Origin: Geitlerinema sp. S16
GTDB lineage: Bacteria > Cyanobacteriota > Cyanobacteriia > Cyanobacteriales > Geitlerinemataceae
Reading direction: 5' to 3'
DNA length: 64,000 bases
Assembly: GCA_011390275.1 (NCBI GenBank)
Contig: JAABST010000010.1
Coordinates: 1-64,000, forward strand
Part shown: positions 47,865 to 57,878 of the stretch, in pieces
How positions within the stretch are numbered: the stretch's first letter is position 1
Layout: each line of letters begins with the position of its first letter
Position numbers and translations under genes: made by a program
The notes under the pieces: model-generated
The model's input: the letters and a program-made list of their open reading frames with translations, nothing else
What the model was told of the DNA's origin: nothing
The model's database searches: none

Positions 47865-48884
47865 GTGAAATTCCTTCGCCTTGCCTCGTTACCAGTGTTA
47901 GATTCTCTAAGATTAACGCGGGTGTTACTGAATAGTGCTCCTTAAAGCATACCTAGACCAGTATCAATACACAGATCGCGTAACCATATTGTTTTTTTAC
48001 AAGCTAGACGCTTGCACCACACGGACTCTAATTCGTCAAAGAATTAGCAGAATTCCCGTGAGTAGTCCGTACTTTGATTTAGAGATCCTCTTAAAGTCTC
48101 GTGATTTACGTTTAGTTAAGAGGGCTTACTGCTACGATGTTATGCGAACCAATAGCACATGTGTCCAAAAAAAACGATAATCACAATCTGTAAGCTGGAG
48201 TTTCATTTAAGTTCAGGATCATAAAAAATGAGCTTTCAAGCTATGTTTATATATCTGTCATTCAGCAGATAAACGAGTAAATTGGAAGTCTTTCTGGTCT
48301 TGTCATATGGCGTTAAGTCAATCATTTTTTTCATTCAGCGAAACATCTCGCTCTTAGGAGTTACCCAGACAATGAAGAGTCTCGGGGGGTGAAATTCTTG
48401 AGGGGGATAGACAGACCCTTTAGATGCTCCCATCAATATACAAAGCATTAAAGACTAAAACCGTAATGTTTGAAAAATCTATTTGCCTCCTGAGGGACAA
48501 TATTCGAGATTTTAGATGTATCGGTTTGATCTCAATTATTACCTTTGATGCTCTGATCATATCTTCTCCACCGACATCAGTTACAAAAAGCCAAGAAAGT
48601 CAATATTTCCAGGAGTTTAGATCGGCAAAATGCGTTACAAACCTTTATGGATTTGTATTGCAAAATCTCCCCGAAATTGCTAGCAGTTAGGGACTGTGAA
48701 TTGAGAGAGAAAACCACGTTTAAGATGGGACAAGAACGACAAGATTTGATGTGACCGTCATTCTTGAAGCACTCTCTAAAGCCTTCCCAAAGCATTAACT
48801 TAAGACAATCGTAATTCTCGGCAAAGTCGGTGGCCTAGAGGTCATTAAAATATCTGCGTAGGTTACTGAGAAAAGAACGTAATA
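47865..48884. other. AT-rich gene-poor region upstream of the pix operon
   Basis: About 1 kb, visibly AT-rich and almost lacking the GCGATCGC octamers of its surroundings. Short open frames (for example 47935-48180 and 48424-48690) do not resemble proteins I know. It should contain the pixG promoter. The composition suggests a decayed insertion. Confidence 0.5.
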
Positions 48885-49526
48885 TTACGCACTTTGCTGC
48901 TGTTGCAGTGAGTGCATATGTTCAAAGAGTTTCCAGCAATACTGCTCGGACAACCCACAGGTTACGGCTCCGCGTAGAACCACATTGAAATACCAATCAT
49001 TCGGAGCAAGTTCACGCGGTAGCTTATCGACAACGCTGTAGGTTCGGACGCTGGTATAGACCCGATCGCGGCAACTGACCTCAATCGTATCGCGCTGGTA
49101 GCCACGGGTCGGAATTTCTTCGCGTTCGTCAAGACGATCGCTTAATCGCCAAGGCAAGCGATATAACACGCCCTCCACGTGACTGGAGCGATCGGCGACG
49201 ATATCGAGGACGCCGCAGTCGCGGTGTTGCGATCGACGGTTGAAGGCGAGGCGGTAGCGATCGAGGCGAGCTGTGCCGATGACGTAATCGCGGGTGTTTT
49301 CGCCAAGGGTGCGCTGCAAATCGACCGGACACATGCAACTGCCGTAGGCGAAGTAGTAAAACGTCGGTTCTACGGCTGGCAGGATATCGCTATCGTGTCG
49401 ATCGGTGCAGGAGCAGTTCGCGGGATTTTTTCGGCTATCTGGAGGTGCGTGATGGGGGAGGGCGATCGTGGACGGAGCAGGGTGTTCACTGGGTTGAGTC
49501 AGGTGAAAATGCGATCTTCCTGTCAT
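48885..49526 (-). CDS. Gamma-glutamylcyclotransferase-like (AIG2/GGCT) protein
   Basis: 213 residues; the first about 55 are low-complexity, and the true start may lie further in. The GGCT fold begins with FYYFAYGSCMCPVDLQRTLG, the substrate-binding YGS loop. It continues with ARLDRYRLAFNRRS, VEGVLYRLPWRLSDRLDEREEIPTRGY with the likely catalytic Glu, and a C-terminal dimer-like helix. The family cleaves gamma-glutamyl compounds with release of 5-oxoproline, in glutathione turnover for example. The substrate is not evident. Neighbours give no further clue. Confidence 0.82.
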   Translation of the reverse strand: MTGRSHFHLTQPSEHPAPSTIALPHHAPPDSRKNPANCSCTDRHDSDILPAVEPTFYYFAYGSCMCPVDLQRTLGENTRDYVIGTARLDRYRLAFNRRSQHRDCGVLDIVADRSSHVEGVLYRLPWRLSDRLDEREEIPTRGYQRDTIEVSCRDRVYTSVRTYSVVDKLPRELAPNDWYFNVVLRGAVTCGLSEQYCWKLFEHMHSLQQQQSA

Positions 49527-49793
49527 GGTGGGCGTTCCTTCAAACGTGGGTTGCGATGAAGCGGGGAAGCGACTTGGAGAATCGCTGGATATGATGCGTT
49601 GTCAGTCTTCTTGAACCGAAAGCTAGCGCTGAAGTTGCGCCTATAAATACCCTAATATCTTGGCTGATGAATCGGAAATAAAGTTTTGTTTTTGTTTATC
49701 CCTTCGTGTTACGGTTACCTGTCTTTGCGTACACCGTCAGGATGATCGCTATACTCGAATCGAAACGTTAAGCTGAGGGGATGGTGAGCAGAG

Positions 49794-50048
49794 ATGGAGC
49801 GTGACAAAGTGCTGTGGTTGACCAAAGGTGTGGTCAGCTTGTTGTTAGTTGGTGCGGGCTTGTGTGTCTTTGGTGAAGCACTGCTCCAAAAAATGCAGGA
49901 GGGGAGATGGTTTGGTCTGGGGACTCTGAGTCTTGTGATGATAAATTTTGGACTATGTATGATGTTTGATAGTCATAACCATCAAATTCAATACCAATTG
50001 CAACAGCAATTTCAGCAAACTGAAGCACAAAAAAAGCAGGACAATTAG
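49794..50048 (+). CDS. Small two-helix membrane protein
   Basis: 84 residues. Two hydrophobic segments (VVSLLLVGAGLCVFGEALL and LGTLSLVMINFGLCMMF) are followed by a Gln-rich tail (QIQYQLQQQFQQTEAQKK). A purine-rich stretch, GGGGATGGTGAGCAGAG, precedes the ATG. I do not recognise a family; the tail could be coiled coil. Function unknown. Confidence 0.6.
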   Translation: MERDKVLWLTKGVVSLLLVGAGLCVFGEALLQKMQEGRWFGLGTLSLVMINFGLCMMFDSHNHQIQYQLQQQFQQTEAQKKQDN

Positions 50049-50169
50049 GTGCAAAAGATTTGGGTTGTGAGGATTTAATCCCTCGATCCTTGCAATTAAT
50101 ACGAGCTGAATTTTATCTGGGCTTGACTCAAGATCAGACTATTCAAGATCGTTGATGGGACGATCGAGC

Positions 50170-50862
50170 CTAATCCTGGGTTGAATTGGTAGCCCAGGAA
50201 AAAGAGAGGTCGCCGATCGCGATTTGACCGTCAAAGGCGGAAAACGTGACGCCATAGATCGCCGGAGCCATGACGATGAGGGGATGATTGGCGGGGATGT
50301 CGGAGTTGCTGCCGCAGAGGTTGCCGCTCGGGATGCGCGATCGGGCAATGATTGCGGCATCTTTATTTTTGGCGGACATCGTCATCGGGCGCGAACTGGT
50401 GACATAGGCGGTGAGCGTGGAGATCGGTCGATCGAACTGAATTTCGAGTGCGCCATTGCGAGGGGCGCTGACGATCACGAGTGCGTTTTTGGCCGTGGGG
50501 TAGCTGGGATTTGACGGAACGAGCGCGATCGCGTTGGAAAAATGTAGCCCGAGGTCGGCAAAACGATCGGCGACGTCTTCAAAGCAATGCAGTCGATCGA
50601 AGGGAAGAGTCGTACGCCCAGTGTGCGTGTGCGAAGGTGTCGCATTCGGCGAGGACTCAAGCTGTGGAACTGGTGAACCCGACATCAACATCAAAGAGTT
50701 GAGGGGCGAGCAATCCGGTGATGGGTTGACTGGATTGACTGAGTTGGCCAATGACAGTCGATCGCGAGCCGTAGACCGACTCGCGTTTGCATTTAACCTT
50801 GACGGCATCCCGGTGCTAAGGGGCGTGGCCGAATCTACATTCGTGGCTGAGGTCGGTGGCAT
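50170..50862 (-). CDS. Conserved cyanobacterial hypothetical protein (beta-rich)
   Basis: 230 residues. The first about 85 are Ser/Pro/Thr-rich without a clear signal peptide, and the start is uncertain. From LPFDRLHCFEDVADRFADLGLHFSNAIALVPSNP onward it has the beta-sandwich look of a lectin-like or anchor-less extracellular domain. The strands include LEIQFDRPISTLTAYVTSS, the conserved FDRP turn, and YGVTFSAFDGQIAIGDLSF at the end. Similar domains occur in cyanobacterial secreted proteins. Binding target unknown. Confidence 0.6.
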   Translation of the reverse strand: MPPTSATNVDSATPLSTGMPSRLNANASRSTARDRLSLANSVNPVNPSPDCSPLNSLMLMSGSPVPQLESSPNATPSHTHTGRTTLPFDRLHCFEDVADRFADLGLHFSNAIALVPSNPSYPTAKNALVIVSAPRNGALEIQFDRPISTLTAYVTSSRPMTMSAKNKDAAIIARSRIPSGNLCGSNSDIPANHPLIVMAPAIYGVTFSAFDGQIAIGDLSFSWATNSTQD

Positions 50863-51336
50863 ATGCAGTTCGGGGTGTAACGTCTACCCTCGTCTGTCTG
50901 CAACCCCATTGCTGTGACATGTAACCGCGATCGGGGTTGGTGCAAGTTACGGGGAGACGTGAAACAGAACTCGGGCGGAGTGATGGGTCTCACCCCTCAT
51001 TTCGTTCAGTATCGTAACAGATCGACTTATTCTTTTCGCTGCTATTGCTACGGTTGACAGGGCAAACGCATACTCAGCAGACCCTCACCCTAAATCCCTC
51101 CCAGGACGGGAGAGGGACTTTAGATCCTTAAAATCTGGCTCCCCTTCTCCCAAAATGGGAGAAGGGGCTGGGGGATGAGGGGCAAGTTGCATAAACGGGA
51201 TGCTCCAAAAAAATACTCATTCGATTGCCGTTGGGTGCGAAGATGACAATCGATTGCGCTCGTTCGGTTCAGGTTTGCTCCTGATAACGTATCTCGGCTG
51301 CGATCCTTGCTCTCTATTGACTCGACCGATCTCATC
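50863..51336. other. Divergent intergenic region with a repeat element
   Basis: 474 bases; no gene seen. It holds the 101-base CCCTCACCC element (51082-51182) and the promoters of both flanking genes. Confidence 0.5.
51082..51182. repeat. CCCTCACCC...GGGGATGAGGG dispersed element
   Basis: About 101 bases with imperfect inverted ends (CCCTCACCC and GGGATGAGGGG) and an inner perfect palindrome CCCCTTCTCCCA/TGGGAGAAGGGG (51141-51165). This sequence type is widely scattered in cyanobacteria and other bacteria; it is non-coding. Confidence 0.75.
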
Positions 51337-51678
51337 ATGCCTCCCCTCTGGCCTCGCCAACCCGATCGCAGCGATCCCGATTTTCGTCGCTTTGGCGATC
51401 GGCTTAATTTTGCCTTTCATGTCGCTGTTTTTTGTGCGGGAAATAGTTTTCTCTGGTTTTTGGCGGCACTCAAGGGCTGGAATGATCCACGCTTGGCTCA
51501 GCTAACGACCACCTGGGCGATCGGTGTGGTGGTTCACGGCGTTTACGTCTTCAAAATTGCGACCTATCCCGGAGCCGTTGGCACGAAAGCTCTCAAGAAA
51601 AAAGAATTGAAAGAGACGGGATACAGGCTCGCGGATGATGCGGCGGAATCGGAGGGAGAGAATCCAGAAGAGGGTTGA
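51337..51678 (+). CDS. 2TM-domain protein
   Basis: 113 residues from the ATG at 51337 (MPPLWPRQPDRS). Two membrane helices (LNFAFHVAVFCAGNSFLWFLAAL and LTTTWAIGVVVHGVYVFKIA) match the 2TM domain with its conserved His in FHVAVF and Trp/His pattern in TTWAIGVVVHG. The family is often attached to kinases or transcription regulators, but here it stands alone with an acidic C-terminal tail. Function unknown. Confidence 0.78.
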   Translation: MPPLWPRQPDRSDPDFRRFGDRLNFAFHVAVFCAGNSFLWFLAALKGWNDPRLAQLTTTWAIGVVVHGVYVFKIATYPGAVGTKALKKKELKETGYRLADDAAESEGENPEEG

Positions 51679-51794
51679 CCTGGTCAGCAAGTGGACGCAT
51701 AACCTTTAAGTTCGATGAAGCCCGGTCTCTACCCGGAGGAAACCCGTCCTGATACACTATCTGTTGGTTTATTAAGGATGTTTATCGAGCCGTC

Positions 51795-51992
51795 ATGGAA
51801 GTAGGTCAAAAAGTTAAAGTCGTCCGGGTTCGCGATCGCATCGACAACGATACTGTCGCCAAACTCAAGCAAAATCCGGTCGGCACGATCACCAGTTACA
51901 AAATGGTGGATGGCAGTGGTGTCGGTGTTGTTGTCCAGTTTGATAGTGGTTTTTCGATCTGGTTTTTCGAGGATGAACTGCAACCGGCCTAG
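51795..51992 (+). CDS. petP: PetP, cytochrome b6f complex subunit (DUF2862)
   Basis: 65 residues. The sequence follows the cyanobacterial PetP/Ssr2998 pattern: MEVGQKVKVVRVRDRI, then AKLKQNPVGTITSYKMVDGSG and GVVVQFDSGFSIWFFEDEL, an SH3-like barrel. PetP is a small peripheral cytoplasmic-side subunit that tunes electron flow through cytochrome b6f. It is found in cyanobacteria and red algae and is absent from green plants. The TAG stop (51990-51992) takes its G from MITE copy 3, which begins there. Confidence 0.88.
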   Translation: MEVGQKVKVVRVRDRIDNDTVAKLKQNPVGTITSYKMVDGSGVGVVVQFDSGFSIWFFEDELQPA

Positions 51993-52116
51993 GGGCTGTC
52001 ATCAATTAAATTTGTAGCCTTTATTCAGTAAGGGTTTCAGCCCCTTTTATTTTTGTTGGGTCGGGCGTTCAACAGCTTACCCCGTAAAGGGTCTAGTGCT
52101 AATTGATGACACGCCC
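51992..52116. mobile_element. MITE copy 3, inserted at the petP stop codon
   Basis: 125 bases, the same TIRs as copy 2 (GGGGCTGTCATCAATTA / TAATTGATGACACGCCC) and TA on both flanks. It starts at the third base of the petP TAG. The inner GGGTTTCAGCCCCTTTTATTTT could serve as a weak terminator on the plus strand. Confidence 0.9.
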
Positions 52117-52467
52117 TAGGTTGTGATGACAACATCTGATGACAACATACATACCTACCCAGGCCAATTGAATTGCACCCGTCACAGAAGAACGTGAGCG
52201 GCTCGCTGCTTCGATCGTCTGCTGTCCGTTTTTTCAACCAACCTTTACCAATCAAGAGCCGATGATGGCCGTCGAATGATGACTGTCGTTCGCGGCTCTT
52301 ATTTTGTGCCTGTTGTGCTGTGTGGCTGTAGCCCATCGGGGCTATCGTTCGGCGATCGCGATAGCCGAATCCAGTGAGAGTCGGCCACGAATGCGTTACC
52401 GTGATGAACGTTCGATTGCTTGCGTGGCTGTCGGATGGCAACCGATTAGATCGATCGCAAAAGACCC
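52117..52467. other. Intergenic region upstream of get3d
   Basis: About 350 bases. A frame on the minus strand runs through it, but it also crosses the MITE and is not a credible gene. Two near repeats of ATGACAACAT lie at about 52127-52150. It presumably includes the get3d promoter. Confidence 0.4.
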
Positions 52468-53559
52468 ATGGCTTTTATTCTTACGTTTCTCGGCAAAGGC
52501 GGCAGTGGCCGTACGACTCTGGCGATCGCAGCCGCCAAACAACAGGCTGCGGACGGTCGGCGCACACTTCTGGTTGCCGCCAATCCAGCCCCAGATTTTG
52601 AACTATTGCTCGGGCAAACCCTGAGCAACGAACCGACCCAAATCGCGACCAACCTCGCAGCGGTGCGCCTCGACACAACGCAGCTCCTCGAAGCGAGCTG
52701 GGATCAGGTTAAAAAATTAGAAGCGCAGTACGTTCGTACGCCTTTTTTTAAAGAAATCTACGGCCAGGAACTCGCGGTTTTACCCGCGATGGATAGTGCC
52801 TTCTCGCTCAATGCCCTGCGAGATTACGACCTCACCGATCAATACGACACGATCGTCTACGACGGCCTGAGCGACCTCGAAACCCTGCGCGTCTTCGGTA
52901 TTGCCGAGATTGGCGGTTGGTATCTGCGTCGCTTCCGCAGCGTTTGGGAAAATTCGGACTTTGCCAAAACCGTGATGCCATTTTGGCAGCCAATTAGCGG
53001 TGCGGTGCTGAATACCGATTTTTCCAAAACGTCGTTTTCCCCGAACAAAATGGACGAGCTGCTTGATGAGGGTCAAGCCATGCTCGGGAATCCATCGCGC
53101 GTGGCGGCCTATCTGGTCACGACCGCCAATGCCGCCGATCGCGCCCTGGCCGCCTACCGCTGGGGACAGGCACAAATCATCGGTCTGACGGTCGGTGGCG
53201 TGTTGCTCAACCAATGCGACGATGCCAGCGTGGTGGGGGATGAGTTTGAGTCGTTGCATGTCGCGACCGTGCCGACGATGTCCGGCGACAACTGGCAAAC
53301 GGCGATCGAAGCCTTGCCCGATTTTGCCAGCCTTGCCCAGCACGCGCCGCGCCCGATGACGGTCGATGCCGCCAGTAAAACCGTCACGCTGTTTCTTCCA
53401 GGCTTCACGAAAAAACAGGTGAAGCTAATTCAGTCGGGGCCTGAAGTGACGATCGAGGCCGGTGGTCAGCGCCGTAATATCTTGCTGCCGAGTTCGCTCC
53501 AAGGACGATCGGTCACCGGTGCGAAATTTAACGATCGTCATCTGACCATTTCGTTTTAG
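52468..53559 (+). CDS. Get3d-type ArsA/Get3 ATPase with C-terminal alpha-crystallin domain
   Basis: 363 residues. Related to the tail-anchored-protein targeting ATPase Get3. The deviant P-loop is at 9-17, GKGGSGRTT: the usual terminal Lys of the Walker A is Arg15, while the signature Lys10 is kept. The switch region and a helical lobe ([18 protein letters not shown]) follow. Residues about 285-363 are an Hsp20/alpha-crystallin-like beta-sandwich ([18 protein letters not shown]..., [13 protein letters not shown]). This domain order defines the Get3d clade shared by cyanobacteria and plastids. The client is unknown; binding of hydrophobic proteins or small molecules has been proposed for the clade. 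A Get1/2-like receptor is not nearby. Confidence 0.9.
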   Translation: MAFILTFLGKGGSGRTTLAIAAAKQQAADGRRTLLVAANPAPDFELLLGQTLSNEPTQIATNLAAVRLDTTQLLEASWDQVKKLEAQYVRTPFFKEIYGQELAVLPAMDSAFSLNALRDYDLTDQYDTIVYDGLSDLETLRVFGIAEIGGWYLRRFRSVWENSDFAKTVMPFWQPISGAVLNTDFSKTSFSPNKMDELLDEGQAMLGNPSRVAAYLVTTANAADRALAAYRWGQAQIIGLTVGGVLLNQCDDASVVGDEFESLHVATVPTMSGDNWQTAIEALPDFASLAQHAPRPMTVDAASKTVTLFLPGFTKKQVKLIQSGPEVTIEAGGQRRNILLPSSLQGRSVTGAKFNDRHLTISF

Positions 53560-53639
53560 CCCACCGCTGGCGGCGACAGTTTCCAAACTTCCCGCCCTGC
53601 TGCCTGTCCCGCCTCAACTGTCTTTTTTTCGCCGTCACC

Positions 53640-54626
53640 GTGTCCCAATTTTCCGATCCCGCTGACCCAATCGCCGACCTAGCCGCCGACCCCACCGCCG
53701 ATCTAACGCCGTCTGATTTCCCTACCGAATTCGTCCCGATCGAGCATGTTTCCGTCCTGCCCGACGAAGCGATCGCCGGTCTCGTCGATCTCGAAGCCCA
53801 TCCCGGCGGCCACTATCTCGATTGCACTGCCGGAGCCGGTGGGCACACGCGGCGCATTCTCGAAGCCGACCCGGAGGCGCGGGTGACGGCGATTGATCGC
53901 GATGAACAAGCCCTCGAAACCGCGAGACGTAAGCTCGCTGACTTTGGCGATCGGGTCACCTTTTGGCACGGTAACTTTGCGGATTTTCCCTACGCAAAGC
54001 ACGCGGGCGAGTTCGCTGGAATTTTTGCTGATTTAGGCGTCAGCTCTGGACAGTTGGATCTCGTCGATCGCGGCTTTAGTTTTCGCAACGATGCGCCGCT
54101 CGACATGCGGATGGATCGATCGCAATCACTCTGCGCCGCCGACATCGTCAACCACTGGAACGAAACCGATCTCGCCAACGCAATCTATCAATACGGCGAA
54201 GAGCGCCTCTCGCGTCGCATCGCCCGCGAAATCATCGCCAAGCGCCCACTCTCTAGCACGACTCAGCTCGCCGATGTCATCTCGCGATCGGTACCAAAAT
54301 CCTACCGCTACGGACGCATTCACCCCGCCACACGCACCTTTCAAGCTCTACGAATCGTCGTTAACGGCGAACTCGATAGCCTCGAAACCTGGCTAGATGC
54401 CGCCCCGATCGCCCTCGCACCGGGCGGACGCATCGGTGCCATTTCGTTCCATAGCCTCGAAGATCGTATCGTTAAACACCGCTTGCGTGAGTCAGACCAG
54501 CTTAAGGTTTTGACGAAAAAACCCATCATTGCCAGCAAAGCCGAAGCCGATGCGAATCCACGGGCGCGATCCGCAAAAATGCGCTTCGCTCAGCGTCTGC
54601 CAGCAATGATTGATTCTGATGTTTGA
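53640..54626 (+). CDS. rsmH: 16S rRNA (cytosine1402-N4)-methyltransferase RsmH
   Basis: 328 residues from a GTG at 53640, about 80 bases after get3d. The SAM pocket is [16 protein letters not shown] (about 60-75), then [11 protein letters not shown]. Other family motifs are [42 protein letters not shown] and [16 protein letters not shown]. RsmH adds the N4-methyl group to C1402 at the ribosomal P site. The first about 35 residues are a variable Asp/Ala/Pro leader. In many bacteria rsmH (mraW) heads the division cluster; here the next gene is murA. Confidence 0.96.
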   Translation: MSQFSDPADPIADLAADPTADLTPSDFPTEFVPIEHVSVLPDEAIAGLVDLEAHPGGHYLDCTAGAGGHTRRILEADPEARVTAIDRDEQALETARRKLADFGDRVTFWHGNFADFPYAKHAGEFAGIFADLGVSSGQLDLVDRGFSFRNDAPLDMRMDRSQSLCAADIVNHWNETDLANAIYQYGEERLSRRIAREIIAKRPLSSTTQLADVISRSVPKSYRYGRIHPATRTFQALRIVVNGELDSLETWLDAAPIALAPGGRIGAISFHSLEDRIVKHRLRESDQLKVLTKKPIIASKAEADANPRARSAKMRFAQRLPAMIDSDV

Positions 54627-55309
54627 GCGAGCTTTTGATGCGTGTTTGAATAACCCGCATCATTTCCGTTCCCAGCCATAAGATACGCCCGTATTCCTAC
54701 GACCGTATACTGATAAACCGACAACATAAACAAGGATCAAGTTCTACATTTTTAATGTTTAGATAATGTGTTGGTATTTCGCCGATCGCCTTGCCCAAAG
54801 AAGACTCGAAACTCCAACATCCCCCGTAATTATTGACTCGATCGACGGTATGCAAGATCAAACGTCCGGAGAATCACTCTGGTTTTAGGAAAGTACACAT
54901 CAAAGGTAAATTGAGCGACAACAGGACGGGTAAGTGTTGCCAGATTTCGACAACGGAATCGCCATAAACTGAATACATCTAGCGGTAAAAATGTTGGCTC
55001 GTCTACCGCAATGGGATGCTCGATCGGAGACGGTTAATCACAATCACCTTTCGCCCAGCGATATTCTCTCTTGGGAAGAAAATTAAGCAGGTTTTTGACA
55101 TTTTTGGTACTATCAGAACCAAAATTAACAAGAGTTAATACTTAGGCGCTAATATTCACACGTGATTCATACCGTGCGGCCTGCCCCAATCATTGCCGCT
55201 CTATACACCTCTGATATTGCGCAGCGTTTCCCGCGCCGTTTCGATCCGTCTTCACCGCTCTCTTCTGGAGGACAAGTCCATTACTCTCTCCCTACATTCC
55301 ACTCAATCT
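54627..55309. promoter_or_regulatory. Upstream region of murA
   Basis: About 680 bases, AT-richer than its flanks, with no supported gene (an open frame from 55162 is an out-of-frame shadow of murA). An inverted repeat TTAAC-AAGA-GTTAA at about 55128-55141 lies about 170 bases before the murA ATG and is a possible operator. Confidence 0.4.
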
Positions 55310-56605
55310 ATGGTTCAGTCGGCTTCACAGCAGGACGTACTGGAAATCGTTGGTCGTTCATCCCTGAGTGGCCACGTCAAGATCGGTGGTGCGAAAAACG
55401 CCGCGCTTGTACTGATGGCCGGGGCGCTCCTGTGTCCCGATGTGTGCCGTCTGCGCAACGTCCCGAATCTGGCGGATGTCACAAAGATGGCGGATATCCT
55501 CTCGACCCTGGGCGTTCAGATTCAGCACCACGAAGACATCCTCGACATCGACGCGCGAGAAATCTCGACCGCCCAAGCGCCCTACGAACTGGTCAGCCAA
55601 CTGCGGGCGAGCTTCTTTGCGATCGGGCCGCTGCTCGCACGATATGGCGTGGCGGAGATGCCGCTACCAGGGGGTTGCGCGATCGGAGCGCGTCCGGTGG
55701 ATCTGCATGTGCGCGGGCTGCAAAGTCTGGGGGCTGAGGTCTCGATCGAGAGCGGTGTTGTCCATGCGGCGATTCCGGGCGGGGGTCGTTTGCAAGGGAC
55801 TGCGATTCACTTCGATTACCCCAGTGTTGGCGCAACGGAAACGCTGATGATGGCGGCGACGCTGGCCGATGGCGAAACGACGCTGCACAATGCCGCTCAA
55901 GAGCCGGAAGTGGTCGATTTGGCGAACTTCTGCCGTGCGATGGGTGCGCGGATTATTGGGGCGGGGACGAATACGATTCGGATCGTGGGCGTCGAAAAAC
56001 TTCACGGTGTCGAGTATTCGGTGGTTCCCGATCGCATCGAAGCTGGTACGTTTTTGCTCGCCGGAGCAATTACGCGATCGGAAGTGAGCCTATCGCCCGT
56101 CGTGCCGGAGCATCTGACCGCCGTGATCGCCAAGCTGCGCGAGGTAGGCTGCACGGTGGTTTCGGATACGCCCAATAGTTTACGCGTGCTGAAAGCTGAT
56201 CGGCTCACGGGCGTGGATATTCAAACCCAGCCCTATCCCGGTTTCCCGACGGATTTACAATCGCCGTTCATGTCGCTGCTGAGTATCTGTGAGGGCAGCA
56301 GCGTCGTCGAAGAAACGGTGTTTGAAAACCGTTTACAGCACGTCGCCGAGCTACAACGTATGGGGGCGAATATTCGCGTTAAAGGCCATGTGGCGGTGAT
56401 TGAAGGTGTGCCGCTGTTGTCGGGAGCGCCGGTCGAAGCGACGGATTTACGCGCATCGGCAGCGTTGGCGATCGCAGGTTTAGCCGCAGACGGCACGACG
56501 ATTTTGCAAAATCTGGGTCACATGGATCGTGGTTATGACAATTTCGTCGGCAAGATGCAAGCTCTCGGCGCTCGCATTACTCGTAAGGCAATGTCCTCTT
56601 CTTAA
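55310..56605 (+). CDS. murA: UDP-N-acetylglucosamine 1-carboxyvinyltransferase
   Basis: 431 residues from the ATG at 55310 ([15 protein letters not shown]); the frame is open upstream without family-like sequence. MurA transfers enolpyruvate to UDP-GlcNAc, the first committed step of peptidoglycan synthesis. Motifs are [13 protein letters not shown] with the catalytic Lys-Asn, [17 protein letters not shown] with the active-site Cys (so a fosfomycin-sensitive type), and the Asp of the second domain in [12 protein letters not shown]. The length is standard. Confidence 0.96.
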   Translation: MVQSASQQDVLEIVGRSSLSGHVKIGGAKNAALVLMAGALLCPDVCRLRNVPNLADVTKMADILSTLGVQIQHHEDILDIDAREISTAQAPYELVSQLRASFFAIGPLLARYGVAEMPLPGGCAIGARPVDLHVRGLQSLGAEVSIESGVVHAAIPGGGRLQGTAIHFDYPSVGATETLMMAATLADGETTLHNAAQEPEVVDLANFCRAMGARIIGAGTNTIRIVGVEKLHGVEYSVVPDRIEAGTFLLAGAITRSEVSLSPVVPEHLTAVIAKLREVGCTVVSDTPNSLRVLKADRLTGVDIQTQPYPGFPTDLQSPFMSLLSICEGSSVVEETVFENRLQHVAELQRMGANIRVKGHVAVIEGVPLLSGAPVEATDLRASAALAIAGLAADGTTILQNLGHMDRGYDNFVGKMQALGARITRKAMSSS

Positions 56606-56780
56606 GCGAATTCAGGTTCAGACTCTGATTGATCAATATCCAGGTTTCTCGTCCTTCTGCGAGAGTCTGGATACACCGAATTTCAGCCTTGCTAATGCCA
56701 GCTTTAGGCGATCGCGCTTACGATCGAGATTGTTCTCTGTCTCTTGGTGAACTCTTTGCGAGTTCTAATGCTCCTGACCC

Positions 56781-57287
56781 ATGCGCGATCGTTCTCCCCG
56801 CTGGCTGCAATACGTCATCCTTGGCCTGCAATTATTGCCAGTCGTGGCGATCGTGGTCGCCCTGATTGCACCGGGTTTACTGGCTTATTTGCTACTGCCC
56901 TGTTTGGTGGTGATGGCGCTCTTGTTCCCCATCCTCGGCTTTAAGTTTTGCCAGCAAGCCTTCAGCGATTTTGGGCGCGAGATGTACCTGAACAGCCGCC
57001 AAACCACGCAGTTTAACCAGAATTGGTACGATGAGCCGGTGACGATCGACGAGCCAGAGCCAGAAGCGCCCATGGATCGCGAGCGGGCAGAATTGTGGAG
57101 CCATTTGGACGTCTTAAATTTAGGCTGGCCGGTTTCACCGGCAGAATTGAGCAGTGCCTATCGTCAACGAGCGCGAGAAACGCATCCCGATTTAACAGCG
57201 GGCGACGAGACCGATTTTGTGCGCGTCAATCAAGCCTACGAGGCGGTTAAGGCGTATATGGCGAACGAGAAAGACCGCAAGATTTAA
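56781..57287 (+). CDS. Membrane-anchored J-domain protein
   Basis: 168 residues. N-terminal hydrophobic segments (YVILGLQLLPVVAIVVALI and LLAYLLLPCLVVMALLF) form a hairpin anchor. An acidic linker follows. The C-terminal about 60 residues are a J domain with the HPD tripeptide at about 135-137 (RARETHPDLTAG), preceded by LGWPVSPAELSSAYRQ and followed by FVRVNQAYEAVKAYM. J proteins stimulate the ATPase of DnaK; the anchor places the activity at a membrane. Two adjacent genes downstream are also small membrane-type proteins. Confidence 0.88.
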   Translation: MRDRSPRWLQYVILGLQLLPVVAIVVALIAPGLLAYLLLPCLVVMALLFPILGFKFCQQAFSDFGREMYLNSRQTTQFNQNWYDEPVTIDEPEPEAPMDRERAELWSHLDVLNLGWPVSPAELSSAYRQRARETHPDLTAGDETDFVRVNQAYEAVKAYMANEKDRKI

Positions 57288-57315
57288 CGTTGCATCAGGG
57301 CAAACGCATCACTCC

Positions 57316-57348
57316 AGAAGTCCAACTTTTTGAAAAAGTCCGACTTCT
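57316..57348. repeat. Hairpin AGAAGTC...GACTTCT
   Basis: AGAAGTCCAACTTTTT pairs with AAAAAGTCCGACTTCT with two mismatches and a 1-base loop. It is about 30 bases after the J-protein gene and may act as a terminator; the sequence type is a dispersed cyanobacterial palindrome. Confidence 0.6.
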
Positions 57349-57515
57349 CAGCACCGACGAGAACACTGATTTATTGGGAATACTCTTACAAGCATGGGTC
57401 ACGGCGTCGGGCGGCTCTAGCCCGAACAAAATGCAGGTTAAATCATGACCATGAGAGCGCGATGTCGTGCCATGCTGGAATCAGAAGTTTCGCGTAGTTG
57501 AGCAGGTCAAATATC

Positions 57516-57878
57516 ATGGCAGGAAAAGGAAGCGGTACATTTCTCAGTGGCGTTCTCCTCGGTGGAGCGATCGGCGCGATCGCGGGGATGTGGATCGATC
57601 CGCGCACAACGCGACGGGTGCGCCATGCCGTGCGAGAAACGGTCGATCAGTTGCCCGAACTCGCGCATCAAGTCGGCGATACGACGATTAAGCTATCCGA
57701 GCGGCTGCGTCATCGCGTCACGCTGCTCTCGCAAGACTTACAGGACGATTGGCAAGGAACATCGGAGCGAATGCGGGATGCGGCTGCCGCAGGCTGGGAT
57801 GCGTCGCGTCGGGAATACCAGGCCGTAATCGATCGGCACACCGATCGTGATTTCGATACCGCGAACAAAGCCGATTAA
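57516..57878 (+). CDS. YtxH-like protein
   Basis: 120 residues from the ATG at 57516 (MAGKGSGTFLSG). A glycine-rich membrane segment (FLSGVLLGGAIGAIAGMWIDP) is typical of YtxH/gas-vesicle-like small proteins. The rest is an amphipathic helical region (VRETVDQLPELAHQVGDTTIKLSERLRHRV). Together with the downstream DUF948 protein it resembles a pair seen in other bacteria (YtxH with YtxG/DUF948), supporting the call. Role in the envelope or stress is likely but unproven. Confidence 0.78.
   Translation: MAGKGSGTFLSGVLLGGAIGAIAGMWIDPRTTRRVRHAVRETVDQLPELAHQVGDTTIKLSERLRHRVTLLSQDLQDDWQGTSERMRDAAAAGWDASRREYQAVIDRHTDRDFDTANKAD

Noticed and set aside
47935..48180. 81-codon frame in the AT-rich region upstream of pixG
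   Set aside because: No family resemblance, no clear ribosome-binding site, and expected by chance in AT-rich DNA.
52037..52441. 134-codon frame on the minus strand
   Set aside because: It runs through MITE copy 3, has no recognisable features, and its composition is not protein-like.
55162..55737. 191-codon frame overlapping the murA start
   Set aside because: It reads murA in another frame, whereas murA itself shows all catalytic motifs.
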